Below, piece after piece: positions 18,090 through 27,906 of a stretch of 64,000 nt of DNA. Source of the stretch: Vibrio sonorensis (GTDB lineage Bacteria; Pseudomonadota; Gammaproteobacteria; Enterobacterales; Vibrionaceae); assembly GCF_001854765.1 (NCBI RefSeq), contig NZ_LJJE01000092.1, positions 305,039 to 369,038 on the forward strand, given 5' to 3'. The notes beneath the pieces were generated by a model, which saw only the letters and a list, made by a program, of their open reading frames with translations, searched no databases and had not been told where the DNA came from. The stretch's first letter is position 1. Every line of letters starts with the position of its first letter. The translations under genes and the position numbers were made by a program.

Positions 18090-18380
18090 ATGAAAGCTTG
18101 GATCGCCTTAATGAGTTTGTTCGCCGTCGGCAGTGCTTACGCCGATGATGCATCGCTATTTATTTATCAGATCGAGCCGGATAATACCGAAATGACTCCA
18201 CCTGTACTTCTAGTAGATAGCGAGCCTTCTGAGCAACCGCTAGAATTTGATCTCGTAAAACCTTGTGATATCAAATGTGGGATTCGCAATACAGGGATGG
18301 TGTTAGTGCATATCGCTGCTGAAAGCGAGCAGAGAGAAATTGAGCGCCTGACTCTTATGTTGCCACAGTATGAGCCATAG
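18090..18380 (+). CDS. Small secreted protein of unknown function
   Basis: 96 residues starting at ATG 18090 after GAGGAA; an ATG six bases earlier is less well spaced. A clear signal peptide 'MKAWIALMSLFAVGSAYA' is cut before DDAS. The mature part is acidic with two Cys in 'VKPCDIKCGIRN' that could form a disulfide or bind metal. I do not recognise the family. It is a single gene between aroG and the SEL1 lipoprotein. Confidence 0.7.
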   Translation: MKAWIALMSLFAVGSAYADDASLFIYQIEPDNTEMTPPVLLVDSEPSEQPLEFDLVKPCDIKCGIRNTGMVLVHIAAESEQREIERLTLMLPQYEP

Positions 18381-18518
18381 GCAACTGATTACACTTTGCC
18401 CAACTAGCAGTGGTAATTCAATCCAGATTGAGAGCTATCTCTCCTCCTCAGATCTCAATCTCATCTCCTATTTACCTCTATGGTAACGTCTAAACAAGTT
18501 TAAGAATCAGCGCGAAAC

Positions 18519-20515
18519 ATGAAAAAGGCAATATTAGTAGCAGCATTAGGTACTTTACTCCTTGTCGGATGTCAGTCGACCCCTTCCAGTTCGGAATTTC
18601 AGCAAACTAAAAACCGAGCTGAAGCGGGCGAAGCTCAAGCCCAATACGAGCTAGCAACTTGGTATCAAAGTGGCGAGCAGTCTCTCAAACAGAGTGATGA
18701 GATTGCTATGCAATGGTATGAGAAAGCAGCTGAACAAGATCATGCCCTTGCTCAAACCAGCTTAGGTTTTATCTACGAGCAAGGCTATGGCGTAGATGTC
18801 GATTACAAGCAAGCACTGCAGTGGTATGAAAAAGCCGCCAGTCAATGGTACGAGGTTGCCATGTATCGCTTAGGCCGTTTGTATGAGTTTGGTTTAGGCG
18901 TCGAGCAAAATTACGAACAGAGTGCATATTGGTACCGATTGGCGGTTGATGAAGAGAGCGCCGATGCATGATCGATTTGGCCGGTTTCTATCTCGACGGT
19001 TTAGGCGTTGAAAAGAACGAGCAGATCGCGATTCAACTTTTTGAAGAGTCGGCTCAGCGTGGACATCCTTTAGCGATGGCTAACCTAGGGTGGTTATACG
19101 AAATCGGCAGAGGTTTTGAAAGAGACTACGAAAAGGCATTGTACTGGTATGAAGTCGCAGCGAGTGAAGGTTCTTTATATGCGCAAAATCGCTTGGGTTA
19201 CTTTTATCGCGAAGGGATCGTTGTAGAGAAAAACTACCAGCAAGCGCTAGAGTGGTATCGAAGTGCGGTAGAGTATGAGTACGCTCCTGCACAAGCCAGC
19301 CTTGCTTTTATGTATTTAAAAGGGTTTGGCGTCGAAGCGGATATTGATACAGCCATATCATGGTATGAAAAAGCCGCGGCACAGAACGACGAAGATGGCC
19401 TATTTGGCCTTGGTGCTATCTACCATCAGGCATTGGGTGTTGAGCAAGACTATACAAAAGCTCTGGCGTGGTACCGCAAAGCTGCGGAACAAGGCCATGA
19501 AAGTGCGGCGAACAATATCGGGGTCTTCTATCAATTTGGTTATGGGGTAGAAAGGGATTACGTCAAAGCGCTGGAGTGGTACAAAAAAGCCGCCAAGGTG
19601 GGCAACCTTAGCTCGGTGTTTAACGTGGGTTTGATGTATGAAAAAGGATTGGGAACAAAGCCACATCTTCCTAAAGCCATTGAGTGGTATCAAAAGGCAG
19701 CCGATAGAGGTTATCCCAAAGCTCAAAACAAGTTGGGTTATATGTATGAGCTTGGTATAGGGGTTAAACAGAGCTATGTCCAAGCTTATCAATGGTACTC
19801 TAAAGCAGCGCAACAGGGCAGCGTAGTGGCGAGTTCCAATTTGGGCTATTTGTACCAAAGTGGACTAGGTGTAAAGCAAGACTACTTAGAGGCGGTGTTC
19901 TGGTATCGCAAAGCAGCAGAAAGTAACTACCCCAGAGCGCAAACTAATTTAGGTTACATGTATGAAGCGGGGCTTGGCGTCGATCAAAGCTTCTTGATGG
20001 CGAAGCTTTGGTATGAAAAAGCCGCAGAACAAGGTGATAGTCGGGCACAAACCAATATTGGTTGGCTTTATGAAACGGGCAATGGCATCGTTAAAGATCT
20101 CAAGCAAGCAGCACGGTGGTATCGCAAAGGAGCAGAGCAAGGTTATGCCCGAGCACAAACCAACTTAGCGTATATGTATCGCGAAGGTTTAGGTGTGGAG
20201 CAAGATTATCAAGCTTCTAAACAGTGGTACGTTAAAGCGGCGGAACAAGGGTACGCAAGAGCTGAAGCTAACTTAGGTTGGCTTTATCACAGCGGCCATG
20301 GCGTTATGCAAGATTACCATCAGGCAAAGGTTTGGTACCAGAAAGCAGCGGCCAATGGGTATGCTTACGCCCAATATATGCTAGGACAGCTATACGAGTA
20401 TGGTGAAGGGGTAGAGAAAAACGTTAACGAAGCGGCGAAGTGGTACCAAAAATCGTCGGAAAATGGTTACACTCCAGCAAAAGATAAGTTGAGTGAGCTT
20501 TCTATAGCCGAATAA
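18519..20515 (+). CDS. Large SEL1-repeat lipoprotein, frameshifted in this sequence
   Basis: The N-terminus is a lipoprotein signal, 'LGTLLLVGCQSTPSS', with lipidation Cys at residue 18. The rest is about seventeen SEL1-like repeats of 36 residues (pattern A-x2-Y-x-L-G-x2-Y-x2-G-x-G-V with W-Y-x-K-A-A). The first frame ends at TGA 18969-18971 and the second begins at the overlapping ATG 18968, but repeat phase runs straight through the joint ('EESADA' then 'MIDLAGFYLDGLGV'), so one A is missing near 18968. Joined length is about 665 residues. SEL1 proteins scaffold envelope or signalling complexes; the partner here is unknown. Confidence 0.85.
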
Positions 20516-20533
20516 CTGTAGTAGCGAAGACGA

Positions 20534-20567
20534 AAAAGGCCGCCAAAATAGATATTGGCGGCCTTTT
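20534..20567. terminator. Bidirectional terminator between the SEL1 gene and malS
   Basis: AAAAGGCCGCCAA pairs perfectly with TTGGCGGCCTTTT, giving T runs on both strands between two convergent genes. Confidence 0.88.
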
Positions 20568-20594
20568 GCTGTTTTACTCAGGGAAAGGTCAGGG

Positions 20595-22621
20595 TTACTG
20601 ACCCAAATAGGCCACGACCACTCGGTCTTCACCTAATTGGCGAGAGAAGACATAAGCGTCTCTTTGTGGAATAACCGTATGTTTGCCAGCGCCAATAGCA
20701 GGATGTCGCTGGCGAAACTGGCCCATTGTTTGCCAATGTTCTAACAGAACCTGTCGCTCTTGATCCAGTGTCCATAGCATGTCACTGCGCGTACCTTGGT
20801 GGAAATCGTCGGCGTAGGGCCCCAGCTCACGTGCAACTTCATCACCGTAATAGATTTGAATCGCACCCGGAGTCAGCATAAGTGCATTCGCCGCCTGTTT
20901 TTGCAAGGCAATGGAGTTGTATCTGGCAAAAAACAGCTCGGTATCATGGGACGACATATAACTCACGGGCGTATAACTTGGATCTGCAACAACAGAATCC
21001 GAATAGTCTGGTAAGTTTCATCCATGGTACTAAGGCAGACTGCCGCTTTGTCCATTTTTTTCTGTAAGTCAAAGTTGATCAAGGCGTCGAACCCTTGGTC
21101 GGTATAGGGTGAACGGTAAGCTGAATGTCCCCATACTTCGCCCATCATCCAAAAATCTTGACCTGATTGGGCTTGTTTCTCGCGCCAGTGATTAAGCGCT
21201 TGACTCGCTTGTGCCTTGAGCGACAGCCATACATCGCCTTCAACGTGTTTTACCGTGTCGACTCGAAAACCGTCGATACCAAACCGTTTCACCCAATCGG
21301 TTTGCCACTCAATTAGATAGTCCGCTACCGTGTAGTTGTCTCGATGCTCTACTCTGGTGCCGGGATTGTTCAGTAGCCATTTAGGTGGTGTCACCGCTTT
21401 GTCTGACTCAGTAATAAAATCGGGCAAACCTGCTAAGTTGAGTGTGGTATCAGAACTTCCTGGTTTTTGATAGTTTGGCAAGCCCGCTCGCACCCAGTCT
21501 TTACCCCACCAGTCAAGCCAATGCTCGCTTTGGTAGTTGATGTGCTGGTGAACGCTATGCCAGTTTTGATTCTCATCGGGAATCCAATTTTTTATTTGAT
21601 TGGAGACGACGGGCAAATTATCAAATTGAAGGTCTGCAAGGGTCGCGTAACCCGCGTGATTGACAACGGCATCGAGGAATACTCTGATGCCGCGCTTATG
21701 CGCTTCTTGTACTAAGTTTTGTAGGTCTTCATCCTTACCAAAGTTTTCATCTATCTTGGTAAAGTCTCTTGTCCAGTAACCGTGGTAAGCGTAAAACGGA
21801 AAGCTACCTTTATCTCCACCGCCGACAAATCCATGAACCTGTTCAACAATTGGCGATAGCCAGATGACATCTGTCCCTAGGCTTTGGATGTAGTCTAACT
21901 TACTGATTACCCCTTTGAGATCGCCACCGTGAAACGTACCAATCTCCTGCTTTCCATCTTTTTGTCTACCGTAACTCTGATCGTTACTACTGTCACCGTT
22001 GTTAAAACGGTCCACCATGACAAAGTAAATATTGGCGTTTTGATAAGTGAACGGATGCTCTGTCATTGTGGTGCTCTCAAAAGCCACCAGCCCACCACTG
22101 CTTACAGGAGGCGTTAGCTTAACGGCACCATTTTTAACTCGATAGGTTTTTCCTGAAAAGATTTCTCGCACCACCTCTCCGTCAGCGAAGGTATCCCCGA
22201 CACCAATATCGATAGTTTTTCCGCTGTTTTGTAAACACTGAACTTGGGGCAGTGGCCGTGTGAAAGTGCTGTTTTCACTGACTTTGGCCTGCCGTACAAC
22301 TCTTATGGTTTGATTTAATGCATCATAACTAAAAGTGTAGTCGCCACTGAAACGTATCTTCATTTCCAGTTCGGTATCGCTGTTACACTTCAATGGCAAA
22401 GGCTTACTAAAGCGAAATTTGTCTGCAAATACATCCTTACATCCAGAGTCGATACCACTAATGGCGAGTTGATAGGTTTGCTTGGAAAGATTAATGGTGA
22501 CTTCGCCAGAAGTCAGAGGCCAGTCTCGACTAGTGGTTGAGGTCGACAGAGTCAATGTCGGATCGGCATAGGCACTGCAAGCGGTGGTTGCCACTGCCAA
22601 AGCTAATAGGTGATGTCGCAT
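20595..22621 (-). CDS. malS: Periplasmic alpha-amylase MalS-like, frameshifted in this sequence
   Basis: The start at 22621 gives a signal peptide ('MRHHLLALAVATTACSAYA'). An N-terminal beta domain of about 200 residues precedes the GH13 barrel. Region I 'VFLDAVVNH', region II 'GFRVDTVKH' with the nucleophile Asp, region III 'WMMGEVWGHS' with the acid Glu, and region IV 'YMSSHDTELF' are all present, the last in a shifted frame. One T of the coding strand is missing near 21005. Joined, it has 675 residues against 676 for E. coli MalS. It hydrolyses maltodextrins in the periplasm. A SetB-like sugar exporter lies upstream. Confidence 0.9.
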
Positions 22622-22737
22622 GATTTCATCCTTGTCGCTATGATGTTACGACTGATGATAAGTGGTTGAAATGATTCCTACATCATTCTTGCGCTCTACG
22701 CCCTAAAAGCTGGAGGGTGTCACAATAATCACTTCAA

Positions 22738-22747
22738 GGGGAGGAGA
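22738..22747 (+). promoter_or_regulatory. Possible MalT box upstream of malS
   Basis: GGGGAGGAGA agrees with MalT consensus GGGGA(T/G)GAGG at nine of ten positions, about 120 bp upstream of malS. A ten-base motif in this orientation can arise by chance. Confidence 0.3.
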
Positions 22748-22794
22748 AGTAACTATTGTGAAAAAGCAGTGTTGTAGCGGTAGAGGGGAATCTG

Positions 22795-24015
22795 CTATGA
22801 CTCGGTGACGGCCGTTCGCAATGCGTTGTCGCTCTCTTTTCGCAATGATGCTGCCAGCAAGGAAACCAGCGCCAGCACAATAAAAAGGAGTGCTAGATAG
22901 AAAGTGCTAAAGTAACTGTGCATTTCCGCCAAAAATCCAATCGACACACTGGCCACCAACATGCTTATTTGCAGTAGGTTGGTAAACAAGGTTGAAGCCA
23001 CGCCCAATTGATCTTTCATCATATCTTGCAGAGCAACCATACCAAGTGTTGCGAACACACCGATAAAGACGCCGTTGGGAACTTGTAGTGCTAACATGTG
23101 CCATAGCTCGGTTGCGTTTAACATACCCCAAAAGAAGAGTACGCCAGAGGCCAATCCAATAACGAGCATGTTGCGTGTGCCAAATTTAAGGGCGAGCCAG
23201 CCTGCACCGAGCATTATGGGGATTTCGCACAGTGCAGCTAAACCAAAAAGCATACCGGCCCAGCTTGCATCGGCTTGCATCTCAACAGAGAGGTAAAGTG
23301 GCATCGCCGTGACGTAGATGTTGTTGGCAGAAAAAGCCATTAAAAGACAAGCTGCAAACATAAGTACGACTATGCGTTGATACCACGCTGACTTGGTTGA
23401 CGGTAGAAGTGTACTGTTTTCAGAGTCACTTTCTGTCTCTTCTGAACTAATGGCGTCGGGAATAAAAAAGTGAATGACGATAATCGCGACGACAGTACAT
23501 GCAGCAGCGGTTAGAAATGCAGCCGAGAAACCGTAAAACCCTTTTAATGTAAATGCCAAAGGTGGACCAAACACCCAAGCGAGAGCCATGGCAGCGCGCA
23601 TGGTTGAAAGGAACGAACCAGAGTCGCTTTTTAAGTGTTTGTCTGCATACTCACGACCCAAAGCAAACAGTTGCCCGGCAATCGCTCCGCTCACGCTGCC
23701 AAACACAACGGATATACTAATTGCTAGGTAGTAGTCTCGAATGAATGAGAAACAGACTACGGTAATCAGGTAGCAGAAGAAACCCACCTGCATGATGGTT
23801 TTTCTACTCCAATTTTTGTCAGAGTGGTGAGCGATAAATTGGGCGACAATAACGCCACTAAATACGCAAAGCACCATGTAGATACTCAACATGGCGGGAG
23901 ATGCGCCTAAGCCTTCGACGATCATAATACTGGAAAGCGGATAGAAAAATGCGCCACACAAACCCGTTATGAAAGTGGTAAATATAAAAATGATTGCGGT
24001 TTTATCTTTAAGCAT
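22795..24015 (-). CDS. MFS sugar-efflux transporter, SetA/SetB-like
   Basis: 406 residues from ATG 24015, twelve membrane segments with a central polar loop ('SSEETESDSENS'). Resemblance to the sugar efflux transporter group comes from 'GLCGAFFYPLSSIMIVEGLG', 'GSVSGAIAGQLFALGREYAD' and 'SFLSTMRAAMALAWVFGPPL', the last being typical of SetA/B/C. It would export lactose- or glucoside-type sugars. It is divergent from an AraC regulator, its likely controller. An upstream extension to 24099 lacks membrane character and is rejected. Confidence 0.85.
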   Translation of the reverse strand: MLKDKTAIIFIFTTFITGLCGAFFYPLSSIMIVEGLGASPAMLSIYMVLCVFSGVIVAQFIAHHSDKNWSRKTIMQVGFFCYLITVVCFSFIRDYYLAISISVVFGSVSGAIAGQLFALGREYADKHLKSDSGSFLSTMRAAMALAWVFGPPLAFTLKGFYGFSAAFLTAAACTVVAIIVIHFFIPDAISSEETESDSENSTLLPSTKSAWYQRIVVLMFAACLLMAFSANNIYVTAMPLYLSVEMQADASWAGMLFGLAALCEIPIMLGAGWLALKFGTRNMLVIGLASGVLFFWGMLNATELWHMLALQVPNGVFIGVFATLGMVALQDMMKDQLGVASTLFTNLLQISMLVASVSIGFLAEMHSYFSTFYLALLFIVLALVSLLAASLRKESDNALRTAVTES

Positions 24016-24250
24016 AATACGCCTCAACGAACTGCGGCGTACCCAAGCACCTAGAGGTGACTTGGGTACTAGTAAGGAACAATGAGTTAGAGCGGCCACT
24101 CTTTGACACTAAACAGTGTAATGGATATCTAAATTTACACTGGTATTAATCCATCGTTGTCTGGTACTTTTCCTTCACATGGGTGCGGGTAATTGACAGT
24201 AAAGTACAGACGCTAGTACTGTATGCTAAGTAAAACAAGTGGATGCCAAT

Positions 24251-25147
24251 ATGAAACCTTTAATAGAGAAAGTCGACAATCACACGGGCTTTAACTGGCG
24301 CGTAGCCGAGTACCAATGCAAGAGCGACGTTGGTGATTTTATGTGTCCGTGGCATTACCACGTAGAGTATGAAGTCGTTATCTATAAAGGCATGACAGAC
24401 GGACAGGAAGTCACCTGTTTTGTCGGCGATTTCATTCACAATGGTTCGTGGCAAGACTCAACGATGATGATGTACGGACCGGGTTTACCTCATATGGTAT
24501 CTGGCCGTTATCACGCAAAGAAGCGAGAGGATCATCGTTCGATTGTATTGTGGTTCACTCCAAGTTGGATCGATAGTTTAATTGAAGTTGCTCCAGAACT
24601 TCGCGCCCTGAAAAACGTGTTAAGACGCAGTTCGCGCGGGATAAAGTTCAGTAAAGAAAACGCAGAAATCGCTTTTAGTCTACTCCACCAGACGGAAAGT
24701 AAGCCCAAGCATCGTCAACTGATAGATTTAATGCAGGTTTTTCAACTGATGATTGAAGATAATACGGCTCATGAACTCTCTTCCACCCCTTACTCTATTA
24801 CTCAATACAATGAAAAAGAGAGCGATAATGGCAAAGTGGAGGCCGCTCGTCAGTTTATCGAAGATAACTTCCATCGCAACGTAAAGATAAGTGACTTTTG
24901 CCAAGCCTTACATATGAGCGAAAGTACCGCATATCGGTTGTTTGAGCGCCATTTCTGTGAAAGTTTTAGCGAGCACTTAAAAAGCTTTCGAATTGGTAAA
25001 GCGTGTGAGCTGTTAATCAGTTCTAAAGCGCCAATAGCGCTAGTTGCGGAGCAGTCGGGATTCAACAATTTGTCTAATTTTAATCGTCAATTTAGAGACA
25101 AAAAAGGCATGACGCCCTCGGATTTTAGACACCGTTTCAATATGTAG
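24251..25147 (+). CDS. AraC-family transcriptional regulator
   Basis: 298 residues from ATG 24251; a GTG at 24239 is the less likely start. The N-terminal half has a cupin fold with 'CPWHYHVEYEVVIYKGM' and 'MMYGPGLPHM'. The C-terminal AraC domain has 'ISDFCQALHMSESTAYRLFE' and 'ALVAEQSGFNNLSNFNRQF'. Its 235-bp divergent spacing from the SetB-like exporter suggests it senses a sugar or glycoside and controls that gene. Confidence 0.9.
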   Translation: MKPLIEKVDNHTGFNWRVAEYQCKSDVGDFMCPWHYHVEYEVVIYKGMTDGQEVTCFVGDFIHNGSWQDSTMMMYGPGLPHMVSGRYHAKKREDHRSIVLWFTPSWIDSLIEVAPELRALKNVLRRSSRGIKFSKENAEIAFSLLHQTESKPKHRQLIDLMQVFQLMIEDNTAHELSSTPYSITQYNEKESDNGKVEAARQFIEDNFHRNVKISDFCQALHMSESTAYRLFERHFCESFSEHLKSFRIGKACELLISSKAPIALVAEQSGFNNLSNFNRQFRDKKGMTPSDFRHRFNM

Positions 25148-25183
25148 TATTCGCTTTATTTCCGTTGTGAACACGATCTCGTT

Positions 25184-25202
25184 AATGATAATAGTTATCA
25201 TC
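25184..25202. promoter_or_regulatory. Fur-box-like operator upstream of a VOC gene
   Basis: The 19 bases match the Vibrio Fur consensus AATGANAATNATTNTCATT at 17 positions, with a near-perfect 7-1-7 core TGATAAT-A-GTTATCA. It ends 37 bp before the VOC start codon and 565 bp before the TonB receptor gene. Confidence 0.6.
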
Positions 25203-25239
25203 TAGAATAAGAAAAGATGTGCTACATGGAAAGTAAAAA

Positions 25240-25602
25240 ATGAATCTAAACCTGTTAGAGATTAAAGCGTTTGTCCCAGCAAAGGATTATCAAAAATCAA
25301 TAGACTTCTATCACGCGCTTGGTTTTAACGTTATGGCGGACTTTGGAAATGCCGCTTATCTCAAGTATCAAAGCTGCGCTTTTATGCTGCAAAACTTTTA
25401 TCAAGAAGAGCATGCGAACAACACCATGATGCATTTACTGGTGGAAGACGCGCAGGCTTGGTTTAACAAAATCAAAGAGTTGAACTTAGAACAAGAGTAT
25501 TCAACCAGTGTGACCGATATTTCAGAGCAGCGCTGGGGAATGCTAGAATTTTGTCTGGTCGACCCCAGTGGAGTGTTATGGCGAATTGGCCAGCAAACCT
25601 AG
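25240..25602 (+). CDS. VOC-family protein (glyoxalase/bleomycin-resistance fold)
   Basis: 120 residues of one VOC module: 'AFVPAKDYQKSIDFYHALGF' at the start, the middle 'MMHLLVEDAQAWFNKI', and the C-terminal 'QRWGMLEFCLVDPSGVLWRI', where the Glu is a usual metal-ligand position. Members of this fold include antibiotic-binding proteins, dioxygenases and lyases; no specific reaction can be assigned. A Fur-like box lies just upstream, suggesting iron-responsive expression, which is unusual for this family. Confidence 0.85.
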   Translation: MNLNLLEIKAFVPAKDYQKSIDFYHALGFNVMADFGNAAYLKYQSCAFMLQNFYQEEHANNTMMHLLVEDAQAWFNKIKELNLEQEYSTSVTDISEQRWGMLEFCLVDPSGVLWRIGQQT

Positions 25603-25639
25603 GTCTTTAATTACCGCCAATCATCAATGTGATATTTGC

Positions 25640-25668
25640 ACGCCCGTTAAGGTCATCTTGGCGGGCGT
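25640..25668 (+). terminator. Hairpin after the VOC gene
   Basis: ACGCCCG pairs with CGGGCGT across a 15-base loop; the following ATTGATT is only weakly T-rich. It separates the VOC gene from the receptor gene. Confidence 0.45.
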
Positions 25669-25766
25669 ATTGATTAAAGTATTGACGTAGAAAGTAATCA
25701 AAAATCCCAATCAAAGTCTACACTCCTCTATAGCACTCAATAAACAACACAAAGCTAGGGTCGGCG

Positions 25767-27890
25767 ATGAGTTATAGAGCAATGGCAATGACAGTGGTCG
25801 CCTGTATATCTATGCAGGCGAACGCAGAAGAAGGTCAAAAGGAACTATGGGAGTTGAGTCTAGAAGAGTTGAGTCAAATCAACCTCTATGAAGATGGCTC
25901 TTTAACTCTCACTTCACTGGAAACAACACCCGCAGCGGTAACTCGAATTCAAGCAAAAGACATCAAGGTATCAGGGGCTAGATCCCTACACGAACTACTC
26001 GATATCTATGTTCCGGGTGTCCAATGGACAAGGCATCACTGGGAACCATCACATATTGGTACTCGCGGTATTATTAACGACAGGGAAAATAAGATTGTTA
26101 TCCGTGTTAATGGCCGAGTGATGAACGAGAGAACACGCTCTGGCGCTGTAACCGAAAGAAACTTCCCTATATTACGAGATATCGAGCATATAAGTGTGAT
26201 TCGAGGCGCTGGTTCAGCTTTGTATGGGCTTGGTGCAGTATCCATGGTTATTGATATCAAGACATTCAATGCGCGCAATCACAGTGGTAATAGCATAGAT
26301 CTCAAAGCTGGGGCTGGTAATGAGTTTCTGGCGGCAGAAGGGCAATTTAGCAAACTTTACGACAACAACATCGGTTTGTACCTTTATGCGGGTATCTCTG
26401 ATATGAGCGGTGCAGATGAGAAAGATGCACCGCTCATCATAGGTAGCGATCAAACCAGTCTGGCTACGAAAGAGCTGATACGAAGAGGAGATCCCTTCCC
26501 TGTAGGGGTGAATGATCAGCAGCAGCCCGATGGTCATCATCCAATTAAGTTGCACGCACAGATCAGCGCTGATAACTCAGAGTTTTGGCTGCGATACACT
26601 CAAGCGGGCGAAAAGGAGATTAACGACGTATTCTTTGTGGTTGATTCGCCGACACCAGTGCCAAGAAATCATTTAGATTTTCGATACAAGCAGTTGACGG
26701 CTTATGGGGAATACAGTGCAGACATGACGGAAGCGCTGTCGATCAAAAGTGCGCTCAGTTATGACATGCTTCACTATCGACAAATCTTACCTTATGGGTC
26801 AGAGCGCGATTCCCCTAATCACCGAGAGGATGAATGGTTTGGTCAAGTAGTGGCGCAATGGCGAGCAAGTGACACGTCTGACATCGCTCTCGGTGGAGAG
26901 GTCTCCTTTGAAACCTTTGGTTTAAAAGAGTGGGGAGGGGATCAAGCCGACGTGTATACGAGTCGTTTGAAAAATACCGACTCTTGGTCAACAGTGACGT
27001 ACTCTGCGTTTGGCGAGTGGCAGTGGCGTGTCGATAAAGATTGGACCACTTTTTTGGGTGGTCGTGTTGATCGACACACTAATACAGATTTGCTGTTTTC
27101 ACCGAGAGCATCCCTAGTGTGGCAAATGAGCGCAACACAAGTATCAAAGTTAATGCTGACCCGATCTCAACGCATGAACTTTGCGGATGATAACCGAGCA
27201 GGTGAACTCGCTGGTAAAAAGACTCAAGATCCAGAAGTGCTTGATAGTATCGAATGGCGTCATGAGTATTACACCAATAACACTACTGCGGCATTGAGTT
27301 TGTTCTACTTAGAGCTAGAAGCCTTGAGTTGGGACGACAAACTCCGACAAAGTCAGATTACTGGAACACAGAACCAGTGGGGTGTTGAATTAGAGTGGGA
27401 AAGAGAATTTGATGCGCACCGCTTGGCTCTGTCTCATGCGTTTACCAAACTGGTGGATTTTGACCTAGCAAACCCAGATAGTGAAACCCTGATTACTGCT
27501 GAATCATACGGCTACGGAAACGATCTGCACTCATGGAGCAACCATATCAGTAAAGTGCGATACGATTATCAGTCTACGGAAAAATTGAGCTTTAACGGTT
27601 CGTTACGGATCTACTGGGGATTTCCTGGTGTAGAAGACTACTGGGATCGCAGACGCGATGATAACTTCACTTTTATTGCACAAGACTGGAGCGAAGGGGT
27701 TAAAGAGCAAGTCTTTTTAAATGCAGGTATGAGTTATCAATGGCTAGACAACTCTGAACTGAACGTAAACTTTTACAACCTTATGGGCTTGGTGGACGAT
27801 AGATACAATAAACGCATCTTCTACAACACATTTGGTGACTACCGTTCAGAGGCAACAGCGATGGTAATTAGCGTTAATACGACGTTTTAA
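25767..27890 (+). CDS. TonB-dependent outer-membrane receptor
   Basis: 707 residues with a signal peptide cleaved near 'ISMQANAEEG'. The early segment 'LWELSLEELSQINLYE' resembles a common pre-plug motif. The plug runs to about residue 170: 'SGARSLHELLDIYVPGVQW', 'VNGRVMNE', 'ISVIRGAGSALYG'. The rest is barrel strands and ends in Phe ('SVNTTF'). Substrate is not predictable; no Fur box lies directly upstream. It converges, 16 bp apart, on a signalling operon that contains a YfiR-domain kinase; receptors with this plug are often neighbours of YfiR/DUF4154 proteins in marine bacteria, from memory. Confidence 0.9.
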   Translation: MSYRAMAMTVVACISMQANAEEGQKELWELSLEELSQINLYEDGSLTLTSLETTPAAVTRIQAKDIKVSGARSLHELLDIYVPGVQWTRHHWEPSHIGTRGIINDRENKIVIRVNGRVMNERTRSGAVTERNFPILRDIEHISVIRGAGSALYGLGAVSMVIDIKTFNARNHSGNSIDLKAGAGNEFLAAEGQFSKLYDNNIGLYLYAGISDMSGADEKDAPLIIGSDQTSLATKELIRRGDPFPVGVNDQQQPDGHHPIKLHAQISADNSEFWLRYTQAGEKEINDVFFVVDSPTPVPRNHLDFRYKQLTAYGEYSADMTEALSIKSALSYDMLHYRQILPYGSERDSPNHREDEWFGQVVAQWRASDTSDIALGGEVSFETFGLKEWGGDQADVYTSRLKNTDSWSTVTYSAFGEWQWRVDKDWTTFLGGRVDRHTNTDLLFSPRASLVWQMSATQVSKLMLTRSQRMNFADDNRAGELAGKKTQDPEVLDSIEWRHEYYTNNTTAALSLFYLELEALSWDDKLRQSQITGTQNQWGVELEWEREFDAHRLALSHAFTKLVDFDLANPDSETLITAESYGYGNDLHSWSNHISKVRYDYQSTEKLSFNGSLRIYWGFPGVEDYWDRRRDDNFTFIAQDWSEGVKEQVFLNAGMSYQWLDNSELNVNFYNLMGLVDDRYNKRIFYNTFGDYRSEATAMVISVNTTF

Positions 27891-27906
27891 TCTCAACTAA
27901 TGATGG

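Noticed and set aside
18965..18975. ATGA overlap between two SEL1 genes, suggesting translational coupling
   Set aside because: The 36-residue repeat register continues through the overlap and the second part has no signal peptide, so one lipoprotein with a missing base is the better reading.
18519..20515. Tandem repeats resembling a CRISPR or satellite array
   Set aside because: The 108-bp period is coding, degenerate at DNA level and explained by SEL1 repeats; no constant repeat with unique spacers is present.
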